Positions 34,918-45,075 of a stretch of DNA of 64,000 nucleotides are shown piece after piece. Both the position numbers and the translations under genes were made by a program. Within the stretch, counting starts at the first letter, position 1. Every line of letters begins with the position of its first letter. The DNA is taken from positions 48,789-112,788 of the forward strand of contig NZ_JAJFAX010000012.1 of NCBI RefSeq assembly GCF_019710475.1, written 5' to 3'. The stretch is from Glycomyces sp. TRM65418 (lineage in GTDB: Bacteria; Actinomycetota; Actinomycetes; Mycobacteriales; Micromonosporaceae). Under the pieces are notes generated by a model. The model was not told the origin of the DNA, made no database searches, and saw nothing but the letters and a program-made list of their open reading frames with translations.

Positions 34918-35394
34918 ATGAACGCGCCTCTGCGGTGGGACTTGCTTCCCCGGTTCATGCAGGTCCGTAAGAAGCCCGAGTTCATGGGCGGGCAACTCTA
35001 CTCCTTGTCGAAGTCGATTCGCATCCTTGACCGCGAGGCGTCCGAGTCCGTAGTGTCCGAGGTGCTTGGGCGGCTGCCTGCAGCGAACGCCACTGAAATC
35101 GCTTGGGAGCAAGTGCCTCATGATGAGATCGTCTCGGACGATGCTCCGGATGCCTGCATCGTCGACCGGCTGCGCGTGTTCCTCGATCCGTACTCGAGAC
35201 GCGGTGATCCGGCGTTGGTTCTATGGTCGGCGGTGCTCTGTGTCGAGCTGAGCACCGCCCACCTTGCCGAACACCTCGAGGAGCTGGTGGATTCGACCGC
35301 CGAGTTCTCGATCTACCTCCCGAACGCGATGACACTGATTGATCGCCAGTTCAGCGGCCGGGTGGTCGTCGCCGGTATCGAGGAGTACGTCTGA
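34918..35394 (+). CDS. Candidate immunity protein for the RHS toxin
   Basis: A 158-aa cytoplasmic protein with no signal peptide, starting on the base directly after the toxin stop codon (TAGATG). It is acidic in its second half, mostly alpha/beta in pattern, and matches no family I recognise. A gene of this size immediately downstream of a polymorphic toxin is almost always the cognate immunity protein, and the tight spacing ensures co-translation. GC content is intermediate between that of the toxin tip and the rest of the genome, consistent with acquisition as a toxin-immunity cassette. The function is inferred from position only. Confidence 0.8.
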   Translation: MNAPLRWDLLPRFMQVRKKPEFMGGQLYSLSKSIRILDREASESVVSEVLGRLPAANATEIAWEQVPHDEIVSDDAPDACIVDRLRVFLDPYSRRGDPALVLWSAVLCVELSTAHLAEHLEELVDSTAEFSIYLPNAMTLIDRQFSGRVVVAGIEEYV

Positions 35395-35414
35395 GGGTGG
35401 TCGATCGGCAGTCT

Positions 35415-36596
35415 TTATGCCGGGTCGCGGTTCCAGGTCCAGGCGTAGTCGGTGTCTTCTACGTCGAGGGCCGGTTCGCACAGTTCCAGGGGCCGGAAGG
35501 TGTCGACCATGACGGCGAGTTCGTCGAAGTAGTCGGCGCCGATGGAGCGCTCGGCCGCGCCCGGCTGGGGGCCGTGCGTGAACCCGGACGGGTGCAGCGA
35601 GATCGAGCCCTGCTCGATGCCGGAGCCGCGGCGGGCCTCGTAGTTGCCGCCGCAGTAGAACATGACCTCGTCGGAGTCGACGTTGTGGTGGTTGTACGGC
35701 ACCGGGATCGCGTCCGGGTGGTAGTCCACTTTGCGCGGCACGAAGTTGCAGATGACGAAGTTGGAGCCCTGGAAGACCTGGTGCGCCGGCGGCGGCTGGT
35801 GGATGCGGCCGGTGATCGGCTCGAAGTCGTGGATCGAGAACACCCACGGGTACAGGCACCCGTCCCAGCCGACCACGTCGAACGGGTGGTGCGCGTACGT
35901 GAACTTCGTCCAGAGCGTCGCGCTGCCGCGGCCCCGGTGCTGCACGTAGACGTCGACGTTCTCGCCGTCGACGAGGAGCGGCTCCTCGGGGCTGCGGAGA
36001 TCGCGCTCGCAATACGGCGAGTGCTCCAGGAACTGGCCCCGCACGGAGAGGTAGCGCTTCGGCGGCGTGATGTGGCCCGTGGACTCCACGACGAGCGTCC
36101 GCAGCGGTTCGTCGGTCCCCGGGATGATCCGGTAGATCGTGGACATCGGCATGATCAGGTAGTCGCCCTGGGTGATGTCGATCGCCCCGAACGAGGTCTC
36201 CACGTGGGCTTCACCGGATTCGACGTAGATGCACTCGTCGCCGATCGCGTTGCGGTACAACGGCGAGGGCTTGTCGGCCACCGCGTACGAGATACGACAG
36301 TCCGCATTGGACAACAGGTGGTTGCGCCCCAGGATCGCGTCGCCCGCGCCGTCGAGCTTGTGGGTCCGGAAGTGCCGCGGCTTGAGCGGGTGGTTCGGGA
36401 CCGGCTCGCCCTTCTCGGGCCGATGCTCCGCCGCCGAGCTGATCGCCGTCGGCCGGAAGCGGTGGTACAGGAGCGAGGAGTCCGAGGAGAAGCCCTCCTG
36501 GCCCATCAGCTCCTCGGAGTACAGGCTCCCGTCGTCCTGGCGGAACTGCGTGTGTCGTTTGTCGGGGATCTGCCCGACCGAACGGTAGAACGGCAC
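35415..36596 (-). CDS. hmgA: Homogentisate 1,2-dioxygenase
   Basis: A 393-aa cupin-type iron dioxygenase opening the ring of homogentisate to maleylacetoacetate in tyrosine/phenylalanine catabolism. The GTG start at 36596 follows AAGGAG with 6-nt spacing. Iron ligands sit in the block NHHNVDSDEVMFYCGG (His and Glu) and in the later GFTHGPQPG (His), as in the human and Pseudomonas enzymes. It is a little shorter than the 430-aa enzymes, as is usual in actinobacteria. It is transcribed away from the unknown-fahA pair across a 258-bp gap, so the two units may share a regulator. Confidence 0.95.
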   Translation of the reverse strand: MPFYRSVGQIPDKRHTQFRQDDGSLYSEELMGQEGFSSDSSLLYHRFRPTAISSAAEHRPEKGEPVPNHPLKPRHFRTHKLDGAGDAILGRNHLLSNADCRISYAVADKPSPLYRNAIGDECIYVESGEAHVETSFGAIDITQGDYLIMPMSTIYRIIPGTDEPLRTLVVESTGHITPPKRYLSVRGQFLEHSPYCERDLRSPEEPLLVDGENVDVYVQHRGRGSATLWTKFTYAHHPFDVVGWDGCLYPWVFSIHDFEPITGRIHQPPPAHQVFQGSNFVICNFVPRKVDYHPDAIPVPYNHHNVDSDEVMFYCGGNYEARRGSGIEQGSISLHPSGFTHGPQPGAAERSIGADYFDELAVMVDTFRPLELCEPALDVEDTDYAWTWNRDPA

Positions 36597-36854
36597 GTCG
36601 ACTCCTTCGTCGTGTGTGCGCGGCAGCCGAGGGTGTGGCCTCCGGCACGGTGGCTATGCCCTGAGGATAACGGTCCGTCGGTGGGATTTCGAGTGGTCCG
36701 CGCACAGCCGTGCGCGGCCCCGCGGGCGCCCCGTCTCCGCGCCATGCGCCTACCGGCAGCGGCGGCACCGCCCATCGGACGAGGGCGACGACGCCGAGCC
36801 GGGCGCTGGGCGGACCCCTGGACCGCGAGCGCGCCAGGGCTCTAGGCTCGGGGC

Positions 36855-37649
36855 ATGGCTGGACCGATACCCGCGATGCTGCGGGGCTTGATCGACGACG
36901 CGGCGCTCTTCCCACCAGGCAGCGCGCCCATGGAAGCGGCTGTCCCCGCCCACCGCGGGTACCGCCAGTCCTGGTTCGAGGCCCTGGTCGGGCCGCTCCT
37001 GGTGCCGCAGTCGCGGCTCGGGGACCTCGACCCGGGACGCCGCGAACTGCGCATCGGCGTCATCGTCGACGGCGACCTCGAACGCGTCGCCCAGGACGTG
37101 ACCGCCCTGCCGCCGCAGGTCCTCGTCGTCCACTACGAGTCGCGGCACCCCCTGGAGCGCCTCGCCGAGTTCGCGCCCTCCTGGGGCAGGCCCGTCTACG
37201 CCGAGCTCCCGTTCGGCGACGAGGCCCTCGACGCCGTGCGGCCCACCGGGTTCACCCCGAAGTTCCGCACCGGCGGCCTCTCGGCGGAGTTCTTCCCCGC
37301 GCCCGAGACCCTCGCCGCCGCGATCGCCGGGTGCCGCCGCCGCGGCCTGCAGTTCAAGCTCACCGCCGGTCTCCACCGGGCGGTGCGCCACCGCGACCCC
37401 GAGACCGGCTTCGACCACCACGGCTTCCTGAACGTGCTGGTCGCCGCCGCCGACGCCGAGGGAGGGGCCGGCGTCGACGAGATCGCCGCGACCCTCGCGT
37501 CCACCGACGCCGAGGCCCTCGCCGCCCGCGCCCGCCGCCTCCTGGCCCGCTCGCGCCCGCTGCTGACCGGCTTCGGCTCGTGCAGCGTCCATGAACCGCT
37601 CGACGACCTCACGACACTCGGACTCCTGCGACGAGGGGACACGCGATGA
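36855..37649 (+). CDS. Conserved unknown protein of the homogentisate locus
   Basis: A 264-aa soluble protein with beta/alpha-barrel-like periodicity. Landmarks are GLIDDAALFPPG near the N-terminus, GFTPKFRTGG, and FKLTAGLHRAVRH followed by HHGFLNVLVAA. I do not know its reaction. It overlaps fahA by 4 bp (ATGA) and lies beside hmgA, so it is tied to homogentisate breakdown. The pathway needs a maleylacetoacetate isomerase between HmgA and FahA, and no recognisable zeta-class GST or DinB-type isomerase is present in this window. The protein is therefore a candidate for that step or for an accessory role, a guess from position alone. Confidence 0.8.
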   Translation: MAGPIPAMLRGLIDDAALFPPGSAPMEAAVPAHRGYRQSWFEALVGPLLVPQSRLGDLDPGRRELRIGVIVDGDLERVAQDVTALPPQVLVVHYESRHPLERLAEFAPSWGRPVYAELPFGDEALDAVRPTGFTPKFRTGGLSAEFFPAPETLAAAIAGCRRRGLQFKLTAGLHRAVRHRDPETGFDHHGFLNVLVAAADAEGGAGVDEIAATLASTDAEALAARARRLLARSRPLLTGFGSCSVHEPLDDLTTLGLLRRGDTR

Positions 37650-38869
37650 CCGCCACCAGCTGGGTCGAGGGCGCCGAAGCCGGGCCCTTCGACCTCGAAC
37701 ACCTCCCGTACGGGGTCTTCTCCACCGCCAAGGACCCCGCCCCCCGCATCGGCGTCCGCATCGGCGACCAGGTGCTCGACCTCCGCGGGCTCGCCACGGG
37801 CACGTTCTTCCTGCCGTGGATTCGGCCCGCCTTCCACGAGCAGGCCCTGAACGGCTTCATGGCCATGGGCCCGCCCGCGTGGCGGCTCGTCCGGCACCAG
37901 CTCATGGAACTCCTCGCCGACCGCCGCTACCGCGACCAGTCCGCGACCCTGCTGACGCCGATCGCCAAGGCCCGCATGCACCTGCCCTTCAACGTGGCGG
38001 ACTATGTGGACTTCTACGCCTCCGAGGAGCATGCCGCGAACCTCGGCCGGCTGTTCCGCCCCGATTCGGAGCCGTTGCTGCCCAACTGGAAGCACCTCCC
38101 CGTCGGCTACCACGGCCGCGCCGGCACCGTCGTGCCCTCCGGGACCCCGATCGTCCGCCCCCGCGGCCAGCGCAAGGCCAAGGACGGACCGCTCGAGTTC
38201 GGGCCGAGCGCGCGCCTGGACATCGAGACCGAAGTCGGCTTCGTCGTCGGCGTCGGCACCGAGCTGGGCACCCCGGTGAGCGTGGACGACTTCGCCGAGC
38301 ACGTGTTCGGCGTGGTCCTGGTGAACGACTGGTCCGCGCGGGACATCCAGGCCTGGGAGTACGTGCCGCTCGGCCCGTTCCTCGGGAAGTCCTTCGCGAC
38401 CTCGATCGGGCACTGGGTCACGCCGCTCGACGCGCTCGCGGCGGCGAAGGCCCCCGCGCCCGTGCAGGACCCGGCCCCGCTCGGCTACCTGCAGGAGACC
38501 GACCGGTTCGGCTACGACCTCGAGATGGCCGTGCGCTGGAACGGCACCGAGGTGTCGCGCCCGCCGTTCGCCGGCATGTACTGGACGCCGGCGCAGATGC
38601 TCGCGCATCTGACGGTGAACGGCGCCAGCCTGCGGACGGGCGACCTGTTCGCGTCCGGGACGGTCTCGGGCCCCGAACCCGCGCAGCGCGGCTCGTTCCT
38701 GGAGCTCACCTGGGGCGGGAAGGAGCCGGTCACCGTAGGCGAGGGCGAGACGCGGTCCTTCCTGGAGGACGGGGACACCGTGGTGATCGAGGCGACCGCC
38801 CCCGGCGCCGAAGGCGGCCGCATCGGTCTCGGCGAGGTGAGCGGCACGATCCTGCCCGCGAAGGACTGA
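37646..38869 (+). CDS. fahA: Fumarylacetoacetase
   Basis: A 407-aa hydrolase splitting 4-fumarylacetoacetate into fumarate and acetoacetate, the last step of tyrosine catabolism. The N-terminal SH3-like domain leads into the catalytic beta-roll. DFYASEEHAANLGRLFRP carries the first metal-binding Asp and the catalytic His. Metal-binding acidic residues lie in DIETEVGFVVG and in VNDWSARDIQAWEYVPLGPFLGKSF. Full length for the bacterial/eukaryotic FAH family. The start overlaps the preceding unknown gene (ATGA). Confidence 0.95.
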   Translation: MTATSWVEGAEAGPFDLEHLPYGVFSTAKDPAPRIGVRIGDQVLDLRGLATGTFFLPWIRPAFHEQALNGFMAMGPPAWRLVRHQLMELLADRRYRDQSATLLTPIAKARMHLPFNVADYVDFYASEEHAANLGRLFRPDSEPLLPNWKHLPVGYHGRAGTVVPSGTPIVRPRGQRKAKDGPLEFGPSARLDIETEVGFVVGVGTELGTPVSVDDFAEHVFGVVLVNDWSARDIQAWEYVPLGPFLGKSFATSIGHWVTPLDALAAAKAPAPVQDPAPLGYLQETDRFGYDLEMAVRWNGTEVSRPPFAGMYWTPAQMLAHLTVNGASLRTGDLFASGTVSGPEPAQRGSFLELTWGGKEPVTVGEGETRSFLEDGDTVVIEATAPGAEGGRIGLGEVSGTILPAKD

Positions 38870-38984
38870 CGGCCGCGGACCGTCCCCAACCCCCACCCTC
38901 CCGAGAGGGGAAGGCAGTCTCAGGGCGAGCGTGGCATCCGGGTCCGACAGGAATCGGGCCCGGATCGGCCCTCGCGGCCGAGGT

Positions 38985-39482
38985 TCACCCGGAAGGGTGA
39001 GCGCCGCGCGCGGCCTCCTTGACGAGCGGCAGCGTCCGGTAGGGGATCTGCTCGGCGAGGGCGATCACCGTCGTGGCCCGCAGGACCCCCTCGCTCGCCA
39101 GGACCCGGTCGATGACCCCCTGCAGCTCGGCGTTGGTGCGCGCCACGATTCGGCACAGCATGTCGCCCGCGCCCGTGACCGTGTGCGCCTCCAGCACCTC
39201 CGGGATCCGGGCGAGCCGCTGCGCCATGGGCTCGTGGCCGACGGCCTGCCGCAGTTCGAGGGTCACGAACGCGGTGACCGGGAACCCGAGGGCCCCGGGT
39301 TCCACGCGCGGCCCGAAGTCGCGGACCACGCCGCGCGTCATGAGCTTGTCGAGCCGCGCCTGCACCGTCCCGCGCGCCACTCCGAGCCGCCGCGAGCATT
39401 CGAGGACCCCGATCCGCGGCTCGGCGTCGAGCAGTTCCAGCAAGCGTGCATCGAGCGCGTCGATCGCGATCTCCTTGGACAT
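38985..39482 (-). CDS. Lrp/AsnC-family regulator, divergent from hpd
   Basis: A 165-aa regulator. Residues about 5-60 form the Lrp-type winged HTH (ALDARLLELLDAEPRIGVLECSRRLGV, then TVQARLDKLMTRGVV). Residues about 70-145 are a RAM ligand-binding domain (PVTAFVTLELR, then HTVTGAGDMLCRIVARTNAELQ). The ATG at 39482 fits the usual family N-terminus. It is transcribed divergently from hpd across 130 bp that contain candidate operator repeats, so it most likely senses an aromatic amino acid or keto acid and controls tyrosine catabolism. Activator or repressor cannot be told from sequence. Confidence 0.92.
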   Translation of the reverse strand: MSKEIAIDALDARLLELLDAEPRIGVLECSRRLGVARGTVQARLDKLMTRGVVRDFGPRVEPGALGFPVTAFVTLELRQAVGHEPMAQRLARIPEVLEAHTVTGAGDMLCRIVARTNAELQGVIDRVLASEGVLRATTVIALAEQIPYRTLPLVKEAARGAHPSG

Positions 39483-39483
39483 G

Positions 39484-39536
39484 TTGACCAGTGTAGGAGG
39501 CCTCCGCCTGGACTGTTTGCGCAAGTTGACCAGTCC
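39484..39536. promoter_or_regulatory. Candidate Lrp-type operator between the regulator and hpd
   Basis: TTGACCAGT occurs twice (39484-39492 and 39526-39534). The second copy is part of an inverted repeat GGACTG (39510-39515) / CAGTCC (39531-39536) that encloses the perfect palindrome TTGCGCAA (39517-39524). Several nested repeats in a short divergent region match the way Lrp/AsnC proteins bind as multimers. Confidence 0.5.
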
Positions 39537-39576
39537 GCACCGGTCGGCTTGCCCAGTCCCGGAATCTGGACCATGA

Positions 39577-40785
<1,209 letters not shown>

Positions 40786-40844
40786 ACGAGCGGCGCACGA
40801 CGAAGGCGGCACGCGAGCGAGCGGCATTGACGGGGAGGTCCGGC

Positions 40845-42482
40845 ATGCGGGCACCACACGGCACCGACCTGCACTGCCGGACCTGGCAGGCGGAGGCGGC
40901 CTACCGGATGCTCCAGAACAACCTCGACCCCGAGGTCGCCGAGCGACCCGAGGACCTGGTCGTCTACGGCGGCACCGGCAAGGCCGCCCGCAGCCCCGCC
41001 GACCTGGCCGCGATCCTGCGGACGCTCGAGACGCTCGCGCCCGACGAGACGATGCTCGTCCAGTCGGGCCGGGCGGTCGGGGTCATGCGCACCCACGAGT
41101 GGGCCCCGCGCGTGCTCATCGCGAACGCGAACCTGGTGCCCGACTGGGCCGCCTGGCCGGAGTTCCGCCGCCTCGAATCGCTCGGCCTGACCATGTACGG
41201 CCAGATGACCGCCGGATCCTGGATCTACATCGGCACCCAGGGGATCCTCCAGGGCACCTACGAGACGTTCGCCGCCGTCGCAGAGAGGCGCTTCGGGGGC
41301 ACCCTCAAAGGAACCCTCACGCTCACGGCCGGCTGCGGCGGCATGGGCGGGGCCCAGCCCCTCGCCGTCACCATGAACGAGGGCGTGTGCCTCATCGTCG
41401 AGGTCGACCCCGAGCGGCTCGCGCGCCGCCTGCGCACCCGCTACCTCGACACCGTCGCCGCGGACCTGGACGACGCGATCGCGCAGGCCCTCGCCGCCAA
41501 GCGCAGCGGCACCGCCAAGTCCATCGGCCTGGTCGGCAACGCCGCCGAGGTCCTGCCCGAGATCCTCGCGCGCGGCGTGGAGGTCGACATCGTCACCGAC
41601 CAGACCTCCGCGCACGACCCGCTGTCCTATGTGCCCGCCGGCGTCCACTGCCGCGATGCGGCCGACACCGCCGAGGCCGACCCCGCGGCCTACACCGACC
41701 GGGCCCGCGCCTCCATGGCCCGCCACGTCGAAGCCATGGTCGGCTTCCTCGACGCGGGCGCCGAGGTCTTCGACTACGGCAACTCGATCCGCGGCGAGGC
41801 CCTCGAAGGCGGCTTCGAGCGCGCCTTCGCCTTCCCCGGGTTCGTGCCCGCCTACATCCGGCCCCTGTTCTGCGAAGGCAAGGGCCCCTTCCGGTGGGCC
41901 GCGCTCTCGGGGGACCCGGCCGACATCGCCGCCACCGACCAGGCCGTGCTCGACCTCTTCCCGGAGAACCGGACGCTGCACCGCTGGATCTCCCTCGCCC
42001 GCGACCGCGTCGCCTTCCAGGGCCTCCCGGCCCGGATCTGCTGGCTCGGCCACGGCGAACGCGACGTCGCCGGCGTCCGCTTCAACGAGATGGTCGCCGA
42101 CGGGACCCTCAAGGCCCCCGTCGTCATCGGCCGCGACCACCTCGACTGCGGCTCGGTCGCCAGTCCCTACCGCGAGACCGAGAGCATGCTCGACGGCTCC
42201 GACGCCATCGCCGACTGGCCCCTGCTCAACGCCCTCGTCAACACCGCGTCCGGCGCGAGCTGGGTCTCGATCCACCACGGCGGCGGCGTCGGCATCGGCC
42301 GCTCCCTCCACGCGGGACAGGTCACCGTCGCGGACGGCACGGCGCTCGCCGGGCGGCAGCTCGAACGCGTGCTCGCGAACGACCCCGCCATGGGCGTCAT
42401 CCGGCACGTCGACGCCGGATACGAGGCGGCCGAGCGCGTGGCCGAGGACCACGGTGTGAGGATTCCCAACAGGGAATCCTGA
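40845..42482 (+). CDS. hutU: Urocanate hydratase
   Basis: A 545-aa NAD-dependent hydratase converting urocanate to imidazolonepropionate, the second step of histidine degradation. The ATG at 40845 follows GGGGAGG with 6-nt spacing and is preferred over the GTG 60 bp upstream; it gives the family N-terminus [21 protein letters not shown]. The NAD motif is [12 protein letters not shown] (161-172). The conserved blocks [14 protein letters not shown] and [20 protein letters not shown] carry the active-site Cys region. It heads the hutU-M20-hutF-hutI-hutH run. Confidence 0.96.
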   Translation: MRAPHGTDLHCRTWQAEAAYRMLQNNLDPEVAERPEDLVVYGGTGKAARSPADLAAILRTLETLAPDETMLVQSGRAVGVMRTHEWAPRVLIANANLVPDWAAWPEFRRLESLGLTMYGQMTAGSWIYIGTQGILQGTYETFAAVAERRFGGTLKGTLTLTAGCGGMGGAQPLAVTMNEGVCLIVEVDPERLARRLRTRYLDTVAADLDDAIAQALAAKRSGTAKSIGLVGNAAEVLPEILARGVEVDIVTDQTSAHDPLSYVPAGVHCRDAADTAEADPAAYTDRARASMARHVEAMVGFLDAGAEVFDYGNSIRGEALEGGFERAFAFPGFVPAYIRPLFCEGKGPFRWAALSGDPADIAATDQAVLDLFPENRTLHRWISLARDRVAFQGLPARICWLGHGERDVAGVRFNEMVADGTLKAPVVIGRDHLDCGSVASPYRETESMLDGSDAIADWPLLNALVNTASGASWVSIHHGGGVGIGRSLHAGQVTVADGTALAGRQLERVLANDPAMGVIRHVDAGYEAAERVAEDHGVRIPNRES

Positions 42483-42522
42483 ACGGGAGGACCGGCAAGC
42501 TCGACTGCGAACGGGGAGCGAC

Positions 42523-43755
42523 ATGGACACGGGCGAATTCCGCCGGCTCTGGGACGACCTGGCCGCCATCGGACGCGCCGACGACGGCGGCTACCTGCGC
42601 TTCTCCTGGAGCGAGGCCGACCTGGCGTGCCGCGACTGGTTCCGCGCCCAGGCCGAGGACCGCGGCCTGCGGTGGGAGACCGACCGCAACGGCAACCGCT
42701 ACGCCTGGTGGGACCCCGAACCGACCACCGTGCCCGGTGAAGCGCCCCCGGACGACCGGGCCGTGCTCACCGGCAGCCACTTCGACTCGGTCCCGCACGG
42801 CGGCGCCTACGACGGCCCGCTCGGCATCGTCTCGGCCTTCCTCGCCGTCGACCGCCTCCGCGCCGAAGGCGCCGAGCCGCGGCGGCCCATCGGCATCGTC
42901 GCGTTCACCGAGGAGGAAGGCGGCCGCTTCGGCGTCCCCTGCCTCGGCTCCCGCCTCACCACGGGTGCGCTCGACCCCGCCGCGGCCCGCGGCCTCACCG
43001 ACCCCGACGGCATCACGCTCGCCGACGCCATGCGCGCCGCCGGAGCCGACCCCGACGCGCTCGGCCCCGACCCCGAACGGCTCGACCGCCTCGACGCGTT
43101 CGTCGAGCTCCACATCGAACAGGGCCGCGGCCTCGACGGCGAAGGCGCGGCGGTCGGCGTCGCCGGCGCCGTCTGGCCCCACGGCCGCTGGCGCGTCACC
43201 GTCACCGGCGAGGCCGACCACGCCGGGACCACGCGCCTCGCCGACCGGCGCGACCCGATGCTCACCTTCGCGTTCGCCGTCCTCGCCGCCCGCAAGGAGG
43301 CCCGGCTCGCCGGCGGCCTCGCCACGATCGGCCGGGTCGAGGCCGAACCGAACGCCACCAACGCCATCGCCGCGCGCGTCACCGCCTGGCTCGACGCCCG
43401 CGCCCCCGACGACACCGTGCTCGAAGCCATCCTCCGCGAGTTCGAGTCCAAAGTGCAGGACCGCGCCGCCCGCGACGGCACACAGGTGTCGATCACGCCC
43501 GAATCCGAGACCACCCTGGTCGAATTCGATCCCGCCCTGCGCGACCGCATCGCGACGCTGCTGGGCGGCGCGCCGGTCCTCCCCACCGGCGCGGGCCACG
43601 ACGCGGGCGTGCTCGCCGCGCACGTGCCGACCGCGATGCTGTTCGTGCGCAACCCGACGGGCGTCTCCCACGCCCCGGGCGAGGCCGCGAGCGACGAGGA
43701 CTGCGCCGCGGGCGTGGAGGCGCTCGCGGCCGTGCTGCGGGACCTGGCGTGCTGA
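42523..43755 (+). CDS. M20-family amidohydrolase of the hut operon (allantoate amidohydrolase-like)
   Basis: A 410-aa metallopeptidase-fold hydrolase of the allantoate amidohydrolase/beta-ureidopropionase group. Dinuclear-metal residues are visible at GSHFDSV (His86), GGAYDGPLG (Asp97) and FTEEEGGRF (Glu130/131), with a later HIEQG and a C-terminal SHAPGEAASDED. Proteins of this family are usually annotated as allantoate enzymes, but here it lies between hutU and hutF, an order I also recall from Streptomyces hut loci. HutF produces N-formylglutamate and no hutG is present, so deformylation of N-formyl-L-glutamate is the likely job. It shares a 7-bp overlap with hutF. Confidence 0.85.
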   Translation: MDTGEFRRLWDDLAAIGRADDGGYLRFSWSEADLACRDWFRAQAEDRGLRWETDRNGNRYAWWDPEPTTVPGEAPPDDRAVLTGSHFDSVPHGGAYDGPLGIVSAFLAVDRLRAEGAEPRRPIGIVAFTEEEGGRFGVPCLGSRLTTGALDPAAARGLTDPDGITLADAMRAAGADPDALGPDPERLDRLDAFVELHIEQGRGLDGEGAAVGVAGAVWPHGRWRVTVTGEADHAGTTRLADRRDPMLTFAFAVLAARKEARLAGGLATIGRVEAEPNATNAIAARVTAWLDARAPDDTVLEAILREFESKVQDRAARDGTQVSITPESETTLVEFDPALRDRIATLLGGAPVLPTGAGHDAGVLAAHVPTAMLFVRNPTGVSHAPGEAASDEDCAAGVEALAAVLRDLAC

Positions 43756-45044
43756 CCTACTGGGCCGAGCACGCGTGGCTGCCCGACGGCCCGGCCGCCG
43801 CGGTCGCGATCGGCATCGCCGACGGACGCATCGCCAAGGTCGTGCCCGGCAGCCCGAGGCACGGCGACGCCCTCCGCGGCGTGACCCTCCCCGGGTTCGC
43901 CAACGCCCACTCGCACGCCTTCCACCGGGCGCTCCGCGGTCGCACGCACGCCGGGAAGGGCACGTTCTGGACCTGGCGCGAAGGCATGTACGCCCTCGCG
44001 CAGCGCCTCGAACCCGACGCCTACCACCGCCTGGCGCGCGCCGTCTTCGCCGAGATGGCGCTGGCCGGGATCACCTGCGCGGGGGAGTTCCACTACCTGC
44101 ACCACTCCCCGGGCGGGCGTCCCTACCGGGAACCGAACGCCATGGGGGAGGCCCTCATCCAGGCCGCCGCCGACGCGGGGATCCGGATCACCCTGCTCGA
44201 CACCCTCTATCTCGCGGGCGGTTTCGGCCGGCCGCTCGCCCCCGCGCAGCGGCGCTTCGGCGACGGCGGCCTCGAGGCCTGGCTCGACCGCGTCGAGAAA
44301 CTCGTCGCGCCGCCCCACGCGATCATCGGCGGCGCGGTGCACTCGGTCCGCGCCGTCCCCGACGAGGCGATCACCGCGTTCGCGTGCTCGACCGAGGGCC
44401 GACCCGTCCACGTCCACCTCTCCGAGCAGCGCGCCGAGAACGAGGCCTGCCGCGCCGAACACGGATGCAGCCCCACCGAACTGCTGGAGCGCTGCGGGCT
44501 CCTCGGCCCCGACCTGACCGCCGTCCACGCGACCCACCTCGCCGGGCACGACATCGACCTGCTGCGCCGCTCGGGCACGACCGCGTGCTTCTGCCCCACG
44601 ACCGAACGCGATCTCGCGGACGGGCTCGGCCCGGCGCGGGCGCTCGCCGAGGCCGGGGTGCGGCTCTCGCTCGGCACCGACAGCAACGCCGTCGTGGACA
44701 TGTTCGAGGAGGCCCGCGCCGTGGAGATGCACGAGCGGCTGGTCAGCGAGGAACGCGGCCAGTTCACCGCCACCGAACTGCTCACCGCGATGACCAGGCA
44801 CGACAGCCTCGGATGGCCCGACGCGGGCCGCATCGAGGCCGGGGCCCGGGCGGACCTCGTCACGGTGGGCCTCGGGACGCCGCGCACGGCCGGGATCGAC
44901 CCGTCCGGCGTCGTCTACGCCGCCACCGCGGCCGACGTCACCGACGTCGTCGTCGACGGCCGCCGCGTCGTGGCGGACGGCCGCCACGTGAGCATCGACG
45001 TCGGCGCGGCACTCGCGGCGGCGATCGAGGAGCTGTGGACATGA
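43749..45044 (+). CDS. hutF: Formimidoylglutamate deiminase
   Basis: A 431-aa amidohydrolase-superfamily enzyme that deiminates N-formimidoyl-L-glutamate to N-formyl-L-glutamate. It has the metal-binding HSH (54-56, [15 protein letters not shown]), VHVHLSEQ in the middle, and [15 protein letters not shown] as the late Asp motif. The GTG start at 43749 overlaps the end of the M20 gene by 7 bp. Its presence shows the organism uses the five-step histidine route through formylglutamate rather than direct HutG formiminoglutamase cleavage. Confidence 0.93.
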   Translation: MLTYWAEHAWLPDGPAAAVAIGIADGRIAKVVPGSPRHGDALRGVTLPGFANAHSHAFHRALRGRTHAGKGTFWTWREGMYALAQRLEPDAYHRLARAVFAEMALAGITCAGEFHYLHHSPGGRPYREPNAMGEALIQAAADAGIRITLLDTLYLAGGFGRPLAPAQRRFGDGGLEAWLDRVEKLVAPPHAIIGGAVHSVRAVPDEAITAFACSTEGRPVHVHLSEQRAENEACRAEHGCSPTELLERCGLLGPDLTAVHATHLAGHDIDLLRRSGTTACFCPTTERDLADGLGPARALAEAGVRLSLGTDSNAVVDMFEEARAVEMHERLVSEERGQFTATELLTAMTRHDSLGWPDAGRIEAGARADLVTVGLGTPRTAGIDPSGVVYAATAADVTDVVVDGRRVVADGRHVSIDVGAALAAAIEELWT

Positions 45045-45075
45045 ACCCGAGCCACGCCGCGGGAAGGCGGTCGCG

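Noticed and set aside
36597..36854. Small gene between hmgA and the 264-aa unknown
   Set aside because: Frames there are GC shadows; the 258 bp fit a divergent promoter region.
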